Source of the DNA: an uncultured Bacteroidales bacterium | Lineage (GTDB): Bacteria; Bacteroidota; Bacteroidia; Bacteroidales; WCHB1-69 | Direction: 5' to 3' | Assembly: GCA_905235135.1 (NCBI GenBank) | Contig: CAJOKR010000032.1 | Coordinates: 1-38,028 of the forward strand | DNA: 38,028 bases | Part shown: piece after piece, positions 1 through 8,244 of the stretch | Numbering within the stretch: position 1 is the first letter of the stretch | Layout: every line of letters begins with the position of its first letter | Notes under the pieces: model-generated | Databases searched by the model: none | What the model saw: the letters and a program-made list of their open reading frames with translations, nothing else | Told to the model about the DNA's origin: nothing | Made by a program: the position numbers and the translations under genes

Positions 1-154
1 AGGATTTCCTGTCTTACGACCGCACCCATCAGGCGGCACGCAAATTGCCTAAGTTGTTCTTGCCCAACCGTTGCAGGTCAGAGGCTTCGGTTTTTATGTG
101 CATAATCTTACCCATGTTTTTCTTTTTCGTCCAACCGCAAGGATGCGGCTGAAC
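1..154. other. Window edge, no assignable gene
   Basis: Two readings are possible and neither is convincing. On the plus strand a frame is open from base 3 to a TGA at 150-152 and begins with a protein-like stretch (DFLSYDRTHQAARKLP...), so it could be the tail of a gene entering from the left, but it becomes implausible (Phe/Cys rich) after about 25 codons. On the minus strand a 28-codon ORF (ATG at 115, TGA at 29-31, starting MGKIMHIK) lies just downstream of the lipoprotein gene. A short hairpin (AACCGCA/TGCGGCT, 133-150) sits between that ORF and the lipoprotein stop. Confidence 0.25.
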
Positions 155-679
155 CTAATTGTTGCTGTATGCCGCAGTTTCGCTGAAGAACAGTCCCGTG
201 AAAGTGAACCTGTCAGTGAGACTATCACGCACAAGTGTCTGCTCCGGTATGTTTAAATAGTACGGAGACCCTTCAGGAGCGTCCAAAACAACCAGTGAAC
301 GGGCCGGCACCGGGTAATAGTCCTCCGTGGTCGGCTCCCAAAGCGAATCCACCTCCGCATCGAACGTTGGTGTCTTTTGGTGCGTGGAACTTTTGCCTAT
401 TTTTATTTCCACAGGGCAGGCGTTGCCCTGCCCCCGGCAATTCACATGCGTGTTCTGGTTTGCCATGGCGGTATAACAACTGTGATCGCATTCATCGGCA
501 TTGTGCCCGATCCTGAATCGGATGATGATTTCAATCGAGTTGTTCTCCTTGGACGTGTCGGCCGCTATACGCGCATAATATTCAGGTAGTTGGCAGACAC
601 CCACTGATTCTGTTGCCTTGTTGCACGAAAACATTGCCAATGCGGCAAGACCTAAAACGAAAAATGTTTTTTTCTTCAT
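155..679 (-). CDS. Cys-motif lipoprotein of divergent cassette 1
   Basis: This encodes a small exported lipoprotein of unknown function, about 174 residues from the ATG at 679. That start is preferred over an ATG 39 bases upstream because it gives a clean signal peptide (MKKKTFFVLGLAALAMFSC) with lipidation Cys19. Mid-protein there is a Cys-rich stretch with ADECD, then C-x-G-x-G-N-A-C; the same pattern recurs in the small lipoproteins at 26624-27070 and 27083-27552. The C-terminal 50 residues (VLDAP...YLNIP...FTFTGLFFS) match a decayed copy at 14264-14416. It is divergent from the membrane-winged-helix gene at 972, with a shared intergenic region holding repeated elements. The location (outer membrane or surface) is inferred from the lipobox. 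Confidence 0.8.
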   Translation of the reverse strand: MKKKTFFVLGLAALAMFSCNKATESVGVCQLPEYYARIAADTSKENNSIEIIIRFRIGHNADECDHSCYTAMANQNTHVNCRGQGNACPVEIKIGKSSTHQKTPTFDAEVDSLWEPTTEDYYPVPARSLVVLDAPEGSPYYLNIPEQTLVRDSLTDRFTFTGLFFSETAAYSNN

Positions 680-729
680 ATCTTTATATGTTATTATTAA
701 AAAAGTGATTACAGTCAAATGTCGCTCGG

Positions 730-737
730 CAAAGATA
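730..737 (-). promoter_or_regulatory. -7 box for lipoprotein (TATCTTTG)
   Basis: On the minus strand the sequence reads TATCTTTGCCGAGCG about 50 bases upstream of the lipoprotein ATG at 679. It fits the Bacteroidota TAnnTTTG -7 consensus. No good -33 element was seen. Confidence 0.55.
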
Positions 738-780
738 CTTTTTTTTTATCGGATGTATATAAAAAATCATTTTTTATTTT

Positions 781-897
781 TGGCGGAATAAATGATTTTT
801 TCTCGCTGATTATTTGTGACTTGGCAATGTATTTGGCGGGATGGCGGATTAAATGCGGGATAACTGGCGGATTAAATTTTAGGCTTTGGCGGAATAA
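781..897 (+). promoter_or_regulatory. Four direct 12-bp repeats, candidate operators (cassette 1)
   Basis: The element TGGCGGAWTAAA occurs at 781-792 (AAT), 842-853 (ATT), 865-876 (ATT) and 886-897 (AAT), all in the same orientation, between the divergent lipoprotein and membrane-winged-helix genes. The last three start 23 and 21 bases apart, about two helical turns, so a protein could bind them on one face. The second cassette carries a one-base variant (TGTCGGAATAAA) in the equivalent place. Operator function is inferred. Confidence 0.55.
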
Positions 898-944
898 ACG
901 GAATCGACGCTTGGAACGGTTTCGCCATTTTACCGCAAAAATGC

Positions 945-952
945 TATCTTTG
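945..952 (+). promoter_or_regulatory. -7 box for cassette-1 membrane regulator
   Basis: TATCTTTGCCGC lies 20 bases before the ATG at 972. A weak TTTC element at 920-923 is a possible -33. The cassette-2 paralogue has the same TATCTTTGCCGC at the matching position. Confidence 0.6.
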
Positions 953-971
953 CCGCCTCAAAATCCCGAAT

Positions 972-1856
972 ATGATAAGAACTTACCAAAAGCACAAGCA
1001 TGTATTTGATACAGTGGCTGTTATATCGTTTTGGGCAATATTGTGCGTGGTTTTCTCCAGCGTTTCCGTATTGCGGCCGTATTGTGTGCAATATCCCTAC
1101 AAGGAACTGCTCAGTGCTCTTTTCGTCATGTGCGCGGTGGCGGGCTCCCGCCGGATCGCCTTCCCCTGTCTGTTCCAAAAAGGACAACGTGCCGCCTTCT
1201 GGCTGGTCTCGGCTGCGCTGTTGCTACTGTCGGCAGGCGCGGAGCTACTGCTGGTGAACAATGAACTAACAGTATGTAATCCATATATGAAGGAGACCCC
1301 CGGTCTTGTGTTCACCCTGTTCCTCTCCCTCTTGATCCGAGACACGGGGATTTTCTCTTTTCGGATGCTTTTTGCCCTGCAATCCTACTATGAGAGACGT
1401 TTCCATAACATGGACGGCCCCGACTGCCCTCATACGGTGTCCCTCAAAGAGGAAACGGAAAAGGAAGCCGCAGTTACAGAGGAGGTCTCTTCCACACCCC
1501 TTGAAGAGCCGACAAATGAGCGAGTGCTAATCACGGGTGACACTCCCTCGCCTGAAAATCTCTCTGGCACACAATTCAACGACTTCATGCAAGACGTTCT
1601 TAAGACCATTGAGATGAACCCCGACCATAGAGTCCCGCACATCATTAAGCATCTACACCACGATATGAGCCCGCGCACCGTTGAGCGTTGCATCGCAGAA
1701 CTCAAAAAACATGGACTTGTCGAACACACTGGCAGCAAAAAGAGTGGTGGTTACAGGGTAGTCAGCACCCCGCAGGATAACGAAACCATAGCACCTACTC
1801 TGCAGGAAGAGACTGTTGCCGAAGAAAAGGCTGCCGAACCAACATCCGAGAAATAA
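972..1856 (+). CDS. Membrane protein with C-terminal winged-helix domain (cassette 1)
   Basis: This is a 294-residue protein of unrecognised family. Four hydrophobic segments are visible at about residues 12-34, 45-64, 74-96 and 110-137, with conserved features SSVSVLRP, YKELL, FWLVS and LLIRD. An acidic, low-complexity linker (150-200) leads to a winged-helix-like domain at about 202-265 (PHIIKHL, MSPRTVERCIAELKKHGLVEH, then a GGYRV wing). The architecture suggests a membrane-anchored transcription factor that senses something at the inner membrane and binds DNA in the cytoplasm. It is divergent from the lipoprotein at 155-679, with repeated elements between. A paralogue with the same layout lies at 14687-15628. 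The role is inferred; a non-DNA-binding winged helix cannot be excluded. Confidence 0.75.
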   Translation: MIRTYQKHKHVFDTVAVISFWAILCVVFSSVSVLRPYCVQYPYKELLSALFVMCAVAGSRRIAFPCLFQKGQRAAFWLVSAALLLLSAGAELLLVNNELTVCNPYMKETPGLVFTLFLSLLIRDTGIFSFRMLFALQSYYERRFHNMDGPDCPHTVSLKEETEKEAAVTEEVSSTPLEEPTNERVLITGDTPSPENLSGTQFNDFMQDVLKTIEMNPDHRVPHIIKHLHHDMSPRTVERCIAELKKHGLVEHTGSKKSGGYRVVSTPQDNETIAPTLQEETVAEEKAAEPTSEK

Positions 1857-1929
1857 ATCACTAACACTGCCGGAACCTTTCCAAGGTTGGACCAACGGAC
1901 ACTCCCGCCCGCCATCAGTTCGAACCGCT

Positions 1930-2892
1930 TCACGACAACGCCTGGTTGACCTTCTTGGAGGATTCCAGCAGCGAGTTGTACTCCTCGGGGGTGATGTCGA
2001 TGTAGAAATAGTAAATCGGGTTCACGCGCTGCCCGTTCTTGATGACCTCATAGTGCAGGTGCGAGCCTGACGACATACCCGTAGAACCCACATAACCAAT
2101 CAGTTGACCGCGTTTCACCTTCTGTCCGGGCTTCACGGCAGCCTTCGACATGTGGGCATACAACGTTTGATAGGAATATCCGTGGTTGAGCACCACGCAG
2201 ATACCGTAGCCGGAGCCAGGTTTTTCACGGGAGACTGTACCATCGGCGGTGGCGTAAATAGGTGTACCCTTCGGGGCGGCAATGTCAATGCCGGTATGGT
2301 TGCGCAGCGTTTTGAGTATTGGGTGATAGCGTTTCCCGAAACCGGAGGTGATGGTGAACATGTTCTTCAGCGGGCGGATGGCCGGAATGGCCGCCAGCAT
2401 CTCCGCCTTGGAATTGGCGATTTTCTCCAAGGTGTCCAACGAACGGGTCTGCACCGCCATCCGCACCGTCAGCTGGTCGGCCTTCTTGTTGGCCGCCTTC
2501 AGCAGCGAATAGGCTTCGGAACGCGACAAACTGTCGTAGCGGGTATCCTCCATCAGCAATGGATAACGCACGCTCGCGGGCACGGGATCCGCCTCAAAAA
2601 CGTTCCGATAGACATTGTCGTCACGATCCTCAATGTCCGCCAGCGCCGCCGACATCACGTCGATGCGCCCACTCAGGTATTCCACCTCGTCCTTCAGCTC
2701 GTTATTTTCCTTTTCGAGAATTTTAACCTTCGGAGAATCGATAAAATAGAATGCAATCCAAACAAAGACGAGCGCGAAAGCCACGCCGCTGGCAAACACC
2801 CATGCAATGCGCTTGAACAGGTGCTTGAAGCTGAGCTTGACCTTCTCGTAGGTAAGCGTTTTCGGGTTGAAATGATAGAAGGACTTCGGCAT
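1930..2892 (-). CDS. M23 family peptidoglycan endopeptidase, membrane anchored
   Basis: This is a 320-residue LytM/M23 zinc metallopeptidase that would cleave peptide cross-links of peptidoglycan in the periplasm. One transmembrane segment lies at about residues 29-51, followed by a coiled coil at about 55-90 (KVKILEKENNELKDEVEYL). The catalytic domain spans about 180-295, with zinc-ligand motifs NHTGID (H199, D203) and HLHYEV (H280), plus YAHMS. It is the last gene of a minus-strand operon after two LysM proteins and ddl; the gap to the upstream gene is 6 bases. The N-terminal TM plus coiled-coil layout is common in Bacteroidota M23 proteins. Which bond it cuts is not shown by the sequence. 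Confidence 0.93.
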   Translation of the reverse strand: MPKSFYHFNPKTLTYEKVKLSFKHLFKRIAWVFASGVAFALVFVWIAFYFIDSPKVKILEKENNELKDEVEYLSGRIDVMSAALADIEDRDDNVYRNVFEADPVPASVRYPLLMEDTRYDSLSRSEAYSLLKAANKKADQLTVRMAVQTRSLDTLEKIANSKAEMLAAIPAIRPLKNMFTITSGFGKRYHPILKTLRNHTGIDIAAPKGTPIYATADGTVSREKPGSGYGICVVLNHGYSYQTLYAHMSKAAVKPGQKVKRGQLIGYVGSTGMSSGSHLHYEVIKNGQRVNPIYYFYIDITPEEYNSLLESSKKVNQALS

Positions 2893-2898
2893 TCTCCG

Positions 2899-4200
2899 TT
2901 AATTACAACCGATGCAAATCTGATCACCCACGCCGTAGCTGTTGATGTTGCCGCTGTTGCGCTTGATGAGGATTTTCAGCTGGATGCCGTACCGCTGGGC
3001 GATGTAGCGGTAGGTGTCGCCTTCCTGCAACGTATGATAGGGAATGGAGGATTTCGTGCTCTTTTGCTCCAAGTAGATCACCTCGTCCTCAATGGGTTCC
3101 GAGCCGTCGTAAACATCGTTGTAGAGGCGCAGGTTCTTCTCCGTCAACTGCAATGCGTTGGCCAGCTTCTGGTAGGTGTCGCCGGCGCGGGCCAGGATGA
3201 ACTTGGTCTTGTTGTTCTCATAGACAGGACGGCTGGTGTAGGGATAATACGCTGATTTATAAGGGACAGTGTAGGGATCCAGCACAAACACGTTCAGTCC
3301 GTTCACCTTTTCGGGGAGCTGCGTTTTAGCCGTTTCCGGCTGTTGCGGCTGGGATTGCTGCGGTTCGGGCTGCTGCTTCGGCTCCGCTTTCTTCTTTTCG
3401 GGTTTCTCCACAATCACCTGGATGCCGTTCACCTCCATGGTATCGCTTTTCACGGCCGGTTTCGGGGCTTCCTGCTTGGCGGGTTCAGCCGGCTTTTGCG
3501 CCACGGGTTCCGACTTGGGTTGCTCCACCGGCTTGGTAACCTCTGCTTTCGGGACAGAAACCGGTTCGGGTTGCTGAACAGCGGGTTTGTTTGCCACGGG
3601 TGCCGTCGGCGTGGTTCCGATACGTTCGGGTTGCGGCTTGTCCATCGCACGAAGCGCCGTGGTGTCGCCCAACTTCTGCGCCACCTTGCGGTCGTAGTGC
3701 ATCAGATAGTACTTCTCGATGATGGAAACCAGCGTATCGGCGTATTTCGGGTTGCCGGAGAAACCCGCCTCCAAAAGCCCGGTGGCCCATGACTTGTAAT
3801 CCGTGATGGGGTAGTAGAACAGCTTCACATACCGGCTGCGGGTCGAGAGGAAGAGGGAGTGGTCGCGGTAGGACTCCGCATCGGTGGCGTACTTCCGGTA
3901 GCAGTTCTCGTGATTCTTGTCGGCCGGCCGGTAGTAGGTGTCGCCTTTCCACTCCTGCGTGTGGCACATGATGGCGAAGTGGTTGTGGCACTCGCGCACC
4001 AAGTCGTTGGTGCCGGCCTGCGACGCATAGATGGCCTGCGCCAACGTGATGCTCGCCGGAACGCCGTAGAGCTCCATCTCCTGCATTGCAAGATCCTTGT
4101 AATCATCAATATAGTCATAAATACGATCCTCCATCGTGTACTGCGCAAAACCGATGGATGCCAGGCATACTGCCATTGCCAAAATGAATATCTTTTTCAT
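2899..4200 (-). CDS. GH73-like glucosaminidase fold with two LysM domains, catalytic Glu replaced
   Basis: This 433-residue secreted protein (signal peptide ending ...SIGFAQ) has an N-terminal GH73/mannosyl-glycoprotein endo-beta-N-acetylglucosaminidase-type domain at about 25-185. A long Pro/Gln/Glu-rich linker spans about 195-310, followed by two LysM domains at about 330-380 and 385-432. The fold motifs NHFAIMCHT, YRKYA and SYRDHSLFL are present. The position of the catalytic acid, Glu in the paralogue directly upstream (IFESACGKS, E94), is Ala here (IYASQAGTN, A59). Lytic activity is therefore doubtful; it may bind peptidoglycan or assist its active neighbour. It lies 10 bases after the paralogue and 6 bases before the M23 gene. 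Confidence 0.9.
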   Translation of the reverse strand: MKKIFILAMAVCLASIGFAQYTMEDRIYDYIDDYKDLAMQEMELYGVPASITLAQAIYASQAGTNDLVRECHNHFAIMCHTQEWKGDTYYRPADKNHENCYRKYATDAESYRDHSLFLSTRSRYVKLFYYPITDYKSWATGLLEAGFSGNPKYADTLVSIIEKYYLMHYDRKVAQKLGDTTALRAMDKPQPERIGTTPTAPVANKPAVQQPEPVSVPKAEVTKPVEQPKSEPVAQKPAEPAKQEAPKPAVKSDTMEVNGIQVIVEKPEKKKAEPKQQPEPQQSQPQQPETAKTQLPEKVNGLNVFVLDPYTVPYKSAYYPYTSRPVYENNKTKFILARAGDTYQKLANALQLTEKNLRLYNDVYDGSEPIEDEVIYLEQKSTKSSIPYHTLQEGDTYRYIAQRYGIQLKILIKRNSGNINSYGVGDQICIGCN

Positions 4201-4210
4201 CGTTCCAAAA

Positions 4211-5323
4211 TTATCTTCTTAACAAAATCTGATCCCCGGGACGGATAACGGAATTTTCTTCCAACATGTTGTATCTCAGTATGTAACGAAGCTGTACCCC
4301 GTAGCGTTGCGAGATGTAGCGGAGCGTTTCGCCCTCCTGCACGGTGTGCACGCGCATGGCGTTGCCGCGGGCTTTGGCCTCCACATACACAATCTCGTTC
4401 TCCGTCGGTTCGTCGGTGGCACTCGCATCGTTGAACTTCCGCAGATTGTCGGACATCACTAAGATGTCCTGCGCGATTTTCTCGTAAGTGTCGCCTTTTT
4501 CGGCAATCACGAAGTAGGTGTTGTTGTTTTTGAACACTTTCCGATACGTGAACGGGCTTTGGTCGGAGGGATACTCGCTGCCGATGGCGGTGAACACCTT
4601 CTTGCCGTGCTTGTCGGTGGTGGCAGGCTTGGCTGTGGGTTTCGTATGGTCCGCTATCGGCTTGGTCTCCGGCTGCGTGACCGGGTTCGCGCCGTAGGTG
4701 TTCTGCCAAAGGGTGTCGAGCTTCGCGATATTGAACCGCTCGATGAGACTGATGAGCCGGTCGGCATATTGCGGATTGGTGGCGTAGCCGTCCTGCTTCA
4801 GCGTCCGCGCCCAAGCCCGGTAGTCCATAATGTCCAACTCGAAAAGATTGGCATAGCGTTTACGAGTGGTCAGAAACAGGGAATGGTCGGTGTAAGATTC
4901 TGACACAGAGGCGTATTTGCGGAAACATTCCTGCAGTTCGTCATCGTCAATAAGGATAGTGTCGCCAGTCCATTCGGTGTGGCATTTGATGCCGAAATGG
5001 TTGTTGCCTTCCACCGCGAGACGGCTTTTGCCACAGGCACTCTCGAAGATGCCTTGCGCCACGGTGATGCTCGCCGGAATCTTGTACTCCTGCATCTTCT
5101 GTATCGCCACATCGGCATACTGGTCGATGTAATTGCGGATGTCCTGCTCGTTATATTGCGCATGACCCGCTGTCGCAGCGGCCAAAATCCCTACGATGCA
5201 TATTGTTGTTCGTACCGTGTATATCATCCGGCCCCACACTGCGCTCTGCTTGTGTGGGGTTAATTGCACTTCGTGCGTTTTGTCTCTTCGAGGCTGCTTA
5301 AGGAAGGTTTTTATAATATTCAT
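4211..5323 (-). CDS. GH73 endo-beta-N-acetylglucosaminidase with two LysM domains
   Basis: This is a predicted peptidoglycan hydrolase that cuts the glycan chain after N-acetylglucosamine. The GH73 domain spans about residues 58-200 and retains catalytic Glu94 in IFESACGKS, plus NNHFGIKCHT and SYTDHSLFL. Two LysM domains follow at about 270-320 and 325-370. The start is ambiguous. ATG at 5323 sits 4 bases after the ddl stop with AAGG upstream, but residues 9-32 are then encoded by a dispersed hairpin repeat (5232-5303). ATG at 5227 gives a short normal signal peptide (MIYTVRTTICIVGILAAAT) but lies against the GC-rich hairpin. I keep 5323 because of its upstream sequence; the repeat would then be translated as an extended n-region. 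Confidence 0.9.
   Translation of the reverse strand: MNIIKTFLKQPRRDKTHEVQLTPHKQSAVWGRMIYTVRTTICIVGILAAATAGHAQYNEQDIRNYIDQYADVAIQKMQEYKIPASITVAQGIFESACGKSRLAVEGNNHFGIKCHTEWTGDTILIDDDELQECFRKYASVSESYTDHSLFLTTRKRYANLFELDIMDYRAWARTLKQDGYATNPQYADRLISLIERFNIAKLDTLWQNTYGANPVTQPETKPIADHTKPTAKPATTDKHGKKVFTAIGSEYPSDQSPFTYRKVFKNNNTYFVIAEKGDTYEKIAQDILVMSDNLRKFNDASATDEPTENEIVYVEAKARGNAMRVHTVQEGETLRYISQRYGVQLRYILRYNMLEENSVIRPGDQILLRR
5232..5303 (-). repeat. Hairpin repeat, copy of the 17354-17697 family
   Basis: Read on the minus strand this runs CCTTAAGCAGCC...GACAAAACGC...GCAATTAACCCCACACAAG...GCAGTGTGGGG. It is near-identical to the first unit at 17354-17430. The arms CCCCACAC and GTGTGGGG (5232-5259) form an 8-bp stem. 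It overlaps the 5' end of the glucosaminidase gene. Confidence 0.8.
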
Positions 5324-5327
5324 TGCC

Positions 5328-6311
5328 TTATAGTCCTAAACCTTCTTTGACCAACTTCGTGTAGAATTGTTTAACGTCCAGACCGCGACTCTTCAGCTGG
5401 GCGGGGATGATGCTCATGGCCGTTTGGCCGGGTATTGTGTTGACTTCTAAGAAGTAGGGGATTCGCGCTTCCTCGTCGAGGATGAAATCGACACGGACGA
5501 TGCCCTTGCAGTCGAGCTGGCGGAAGACCGTTTCGGAGTACTGCCGCACGAGCTCCTGCATGTCGGGGGCGATGTCGGCGGGGGTGATCAGGCTGTGGCC
5601 GATGTCCGTATATTTGGCGTCGTAGTCGTAGAACTCATTATGGGCCACAATCTCGGTGATGGCGACCATCTGCACCCCGCCGTATGCGGTGGTGATCCCG
5701 CAGGCCAGCTCGCGACCGTGGATCATCTTCTCCACAATCAGCTGGTTGTCGTACTTCAAAGCCTCCTCGAAAGCCGGTATCAGTTCTTCACGATTGTGCA
5801 CCTTCGTCACGCCCACGCTGGATCCTGAGTTGCAGGATTTTACGAAGCACGGATAACCGCAAACTTCCTCAATGTGTTCCACCTCTATCGGGTCGCCGAC
5901 GTAGAAATGCAACGACGGCGCGATGGGGATGCCTAACTGCGCGACGGCCAAATTACAATAGAACTTGTTGAATGTCAGCGCGGAAGGGAAACTACCGCAG
6001 CCGATATAGCGCTGTCCGACCATCTCGAAATAGCTCTGAAGCTTTCCGTTCTCGCCCGGCGTGCCGTGGATGGCGATGAAGGCAAGGTCGAAAGTGATCT
6101 TCCGGCCGTCCATCTTCAGCGAAAAATCGTTCTTGTCAATCTGGAAAACCCGCCCGTCAGCGGCCGTATAGTGCCAGTCGCCGCCCTTGAAATGGATGAG
6201 ATACGGTTCAAAAAGCGACTTGTCCAACTGCTGTAAAATGTTGTCGCCGGATCTTAAGGAGACCTCATATTCACCTGAGTCTCCACCTGCTATCACTGCA
6301 ATTTTATACAT
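5328..6311 (-). CDS. ddl: D-alanine--D-alanine ligase
   Basis: ATP-dependent ligation of two D-alanines, supplying the terminal dipeptide of the peptidoglycan stem peptide in the cytoplasm. The 327-residue length fits the Bacteroidota enzyme. ATP-grasp features are visible in order: IAGGDSGEYEVS at the N-terminus, AIHGTPGENGKLQ near residue 85, SGSSVGVTKV near 165, EKMIHGREL near 190, and the metal-binding region RVDFIL...FLEVNTIPGQT near 265-290. It is the first gene of the cell-wall operon running to the M23 peptidase. A -7 box lies upstream at 6338-6345. Confidence 0.96.
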   Translation of the reverse strand: MYKIAVIAGGDSGEYEVSLRSGDNILQQLDKSLFEPYLIHFKGGDWHYTAADGRVFQIDKNDFSLKMDGRKITFDLAFIAIHGTPGENGKLQSYFEMVGQRYIGCGSFPSALTFNKFYCNLAVAQLGIPIAPSLHFYVGDPIEVEHIEEVCGYPCFVKSCNSGSSVGVTKVHNREELIPAFEEALKYDNQLIVEKMIHGRELACGITTAYGGVQMVAITEIVAHNEFYDYDAKYTDIGHSLITPADIAPDMQELVRQYSETVFRQLDCKGIVRVDFILDEEARIPYFLEVNTIPGQTAMSIIPAQLKSRGLDVKQFYTKLVKEGLGL

Positions 6312-6337
6312 AGCTATACCATATTATATACAAATTG

Positions 6338-6345
6338 CAAATATA
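6338..6345 (-). promoter_or_regulatory. -7 box for ddl operon (TATATTTG)
   Basis: The minus strand reads CTTATATTTGCAATTTG about 27 bases before the ddl ATG and matches TAnnTTTG. It probably drives ddl and the three wall genes behind it, since the gaps between them are 10 bases or fewer. Confidence 0.6.
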
Positions 6346-6401
6346 AGGTTATTTCGGGCGGAATTTTCCCCAAAAGGAATTGTTTAACAGCAGATTGTGT
6401 G

Positions 6402-8243
6402 TTATTCGGACATCTGCTGCGCGCTGTAGAAGCGGTAATATTCGCCTTTTTGCGCCATAAGTTCGTCGTGGGAACCCGACTCCAACACCCGACCTTCCTT
6501 GAGGAAAAGGATCTTGTCAGCGAAACGTATCGTGCTGAGTCGGTGGGCGATAATGATGCCGGTATGCTGCTTGATGTATGGCAGCAGTGCCTCCTGAAAG
6601 AGGAGTTCGGACTCGTTGTCGAGGGCGGAGGTGGCCTCGTCGAGGATGAAGATCTGCGGGTTGGGAAGGATGGCGCGGGCGATGCTGAGACGCTGTCGCT
6701 GACCGCCGGAGAGCCGCGTCCCCCGGTTGCCGATCTCCGTCTGGTAGCCGTTCTCCAGCTCCGTGATGAAGCCGTGGGCCTGTGCGATTTTCGCGGCGGC
6801 CACCACCTCTTCCTCCGTGGCCTCCTCCACGCCGAAGGTCAGGTTGTGATAGACCGTGTCGTCGAACAGGAAGACATCCTGACTGACAATGCCGAACAAC
6901 CCTCGCAGATCGTGAAGCGCGTACCGGTTGTGCGGGATGCCGTCGATGCGGATTTCCCCGAAACGGATGTCGTAAAACCGTGCCAGCAGATCCACCACCG
7001 TCGATTTCCCGCTGCCCGAAGGCCCCACGATCGCCATCGTCTCGCCCTTGCGCAGCGTGAAGCTCACATGCCTCAGCACTTCGCATTTTTCCGGGTCGTC
7101 AACATTCCGATGATAAGAGAAACTGACATCCTTGAACTCGATACTGTCTTGAAAATCAGCAATATGCTTTGCATCAGGGAGGTCGTAGATCTGCTCGTCG
7201 GCATCGATGACCTCGTAAATCCGGGCGGCGGCGCTCAACCCCTTGCGCATCTGGTAATAGGTTGTGGCCAAGGACTTTGCGGGTGGAATCATACGGGCGA
7301 AGACCACAAAGTAGAGCATGAAGGCGGAACCCCGCGCCGCGAAACTTTCCGGGAACACCACCAAGCCGATCAAGGAGATGGCCAACGCGGCGAAGATGCA
7401 GAGAAACTCGATCAACGGGGATCCTAATTCCTTGATTCTGAATATTTTCTTGTTGAGACGGTAAAACTGGAAATTCTCCTTTTGGAACTGTTCGGAGACA
7501 TACTGCTGCGCATTGTACCCCTTGATGACGCGCAGCCCGTCCACCGCCTCCTCGAAATAGGCCGTCATGCGCCCTAGCAGTCCCTGCGACTTCAGCGAAT
7601 AATTGCGGATGTTCTTCCCGATGACGGAGAGGATGAGCGCCATCAGCGGAAGGATGACAAGCGTGACGAGCGTGAGTTTCACGCTGATGGTGAAGAGGGT
7701 GATGAGGTAGGCGATGAGGAGGAACGGATCGCGGCAAAGGGCTAACAAGGAGGAGATGATCGACCACTCCACTTCCAGCACGTCCGCGCCCATGCGGCTC
7801 ACCATGTCGCCGGAGCGTTGCTCGTCGTAGAACGAAAGCGGGAGGCGGATGAGCTTGCGGTAGAAGTCGTTGCGGAGGTTGGAGAGGATGCCGGAGCGGA
7901 TGTGCGAGAGCCAGTACATGCCCGCGTAACGGCAGAGGTTCGACAGGAAGGAGAGCAGGATCATGGTGCCGGCAATGAACAGCAGCGCGGAGGAGGGCCC
8001 GTGCCGCTCGATCACGGCGTTCATCAGATAATAGAATGTGTCGATGAGGTACCGCACCGAAAAGGAAAACTCGGGGCGCACAGTCACAGGATCGACCTGG
8101 TGGAACAGCACCTGCAGGAACGGAACCAGCAGAGTGAGGGTGAAGATGGAGAAAAAGGCATAGAGCAGCTGCACGAGGAGAATCAGCGCAATCTGCCATT
8201 TGTAGTTTTTCAGGTACTTCAGTAATCGGCCGAGATATTCCAT
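6402..8243 (-). CDS. ABC exporter, fused permease and ATPase (MsbA-like)
   Basis: This is a 613-residue half-transporter that works as a homodimer in the inner membrane. Six hydrophobic segments lie within residues 15-340. The nucleotide-binding domain follows: Walker A GPSGSGKST (about 407-415), Q-loop SQDVFLFDD, signature LSGGQRQRLS, Walker B IFILDEATSALD and switch histidine IIAHRLST. The family includes lipid A or lipid exporters (MsbA) and drug exporters; the substrate cannot be told from sequence, though Bacteroidota MsbA-like proteins have this length and layout. The start lies 1 base beyond the end of the GtrA-type gene, which points to co-transcription. Confidence 0.93.
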   Translation of the reverse strand: MEYLGRLLKYLKNYKWQIALILLVQLLYAFFSIFTLTLLVPFLQVLFHQVDPVTVRPEFSFSVRYLIDTFYYLMNAVIERHGPSSALLFIAGTMILLSFLSNLCRYAGMYWLSHIRSGILSNLRNDFYRKLIRLPLSFYDEQRSGDMVSRMGADVLEVEWSIISSLLALCRDPFLLIAYLITLFTISVKLTLVTLVILPLMALILSVIGKNIRNYSLKSQGLLGRMTAYFEEAVDGLRVIKGYNAQQYVSEQFQKENFQFYRLNKKIFRIKELGSPLIEFLCIFAALAISLIGLVVFPESFAARGSAFMLYFVVFARMIPPAKSLATTYYQMRKGLSAAARIYEVIDADEQIYDLPDAKHIADFQDSIEFKDVSFSYHRNVDDPEKCEVLRHVSFTLRKGETMAIVGPSGSGKSTVVDLLARFYDIRFGEIRIDGIPHNRYALHDLRGLFGIVSQDVFLFDDTVYHNLTFGVEEATEEEVVAAAKIAQAHGFITELENGYQTEIGNRGTRLSGGQRQRLSIARAILPNPQIFILDEATSALDNESELLFQEALLPYIKQHTGIIIAHRLSTIRFADKILFLKEGRVLESGSHDELMAQKGEYYRFYSAQQMSE

Positions 8244-8244
8244 G

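Noticed and set aside
28..115. 28-codon minus-strand ORF as a peptide gene
   Set aside because: It is too short, with no signal or family match and no clear start context; mentioned only in the edge feature.
1874..1888. Terminator after the cassette-1 membrane protein
   Set aside because: A small AACCTT/AAGGTT stem is present but has no T run, so it is not listed as a terminator.
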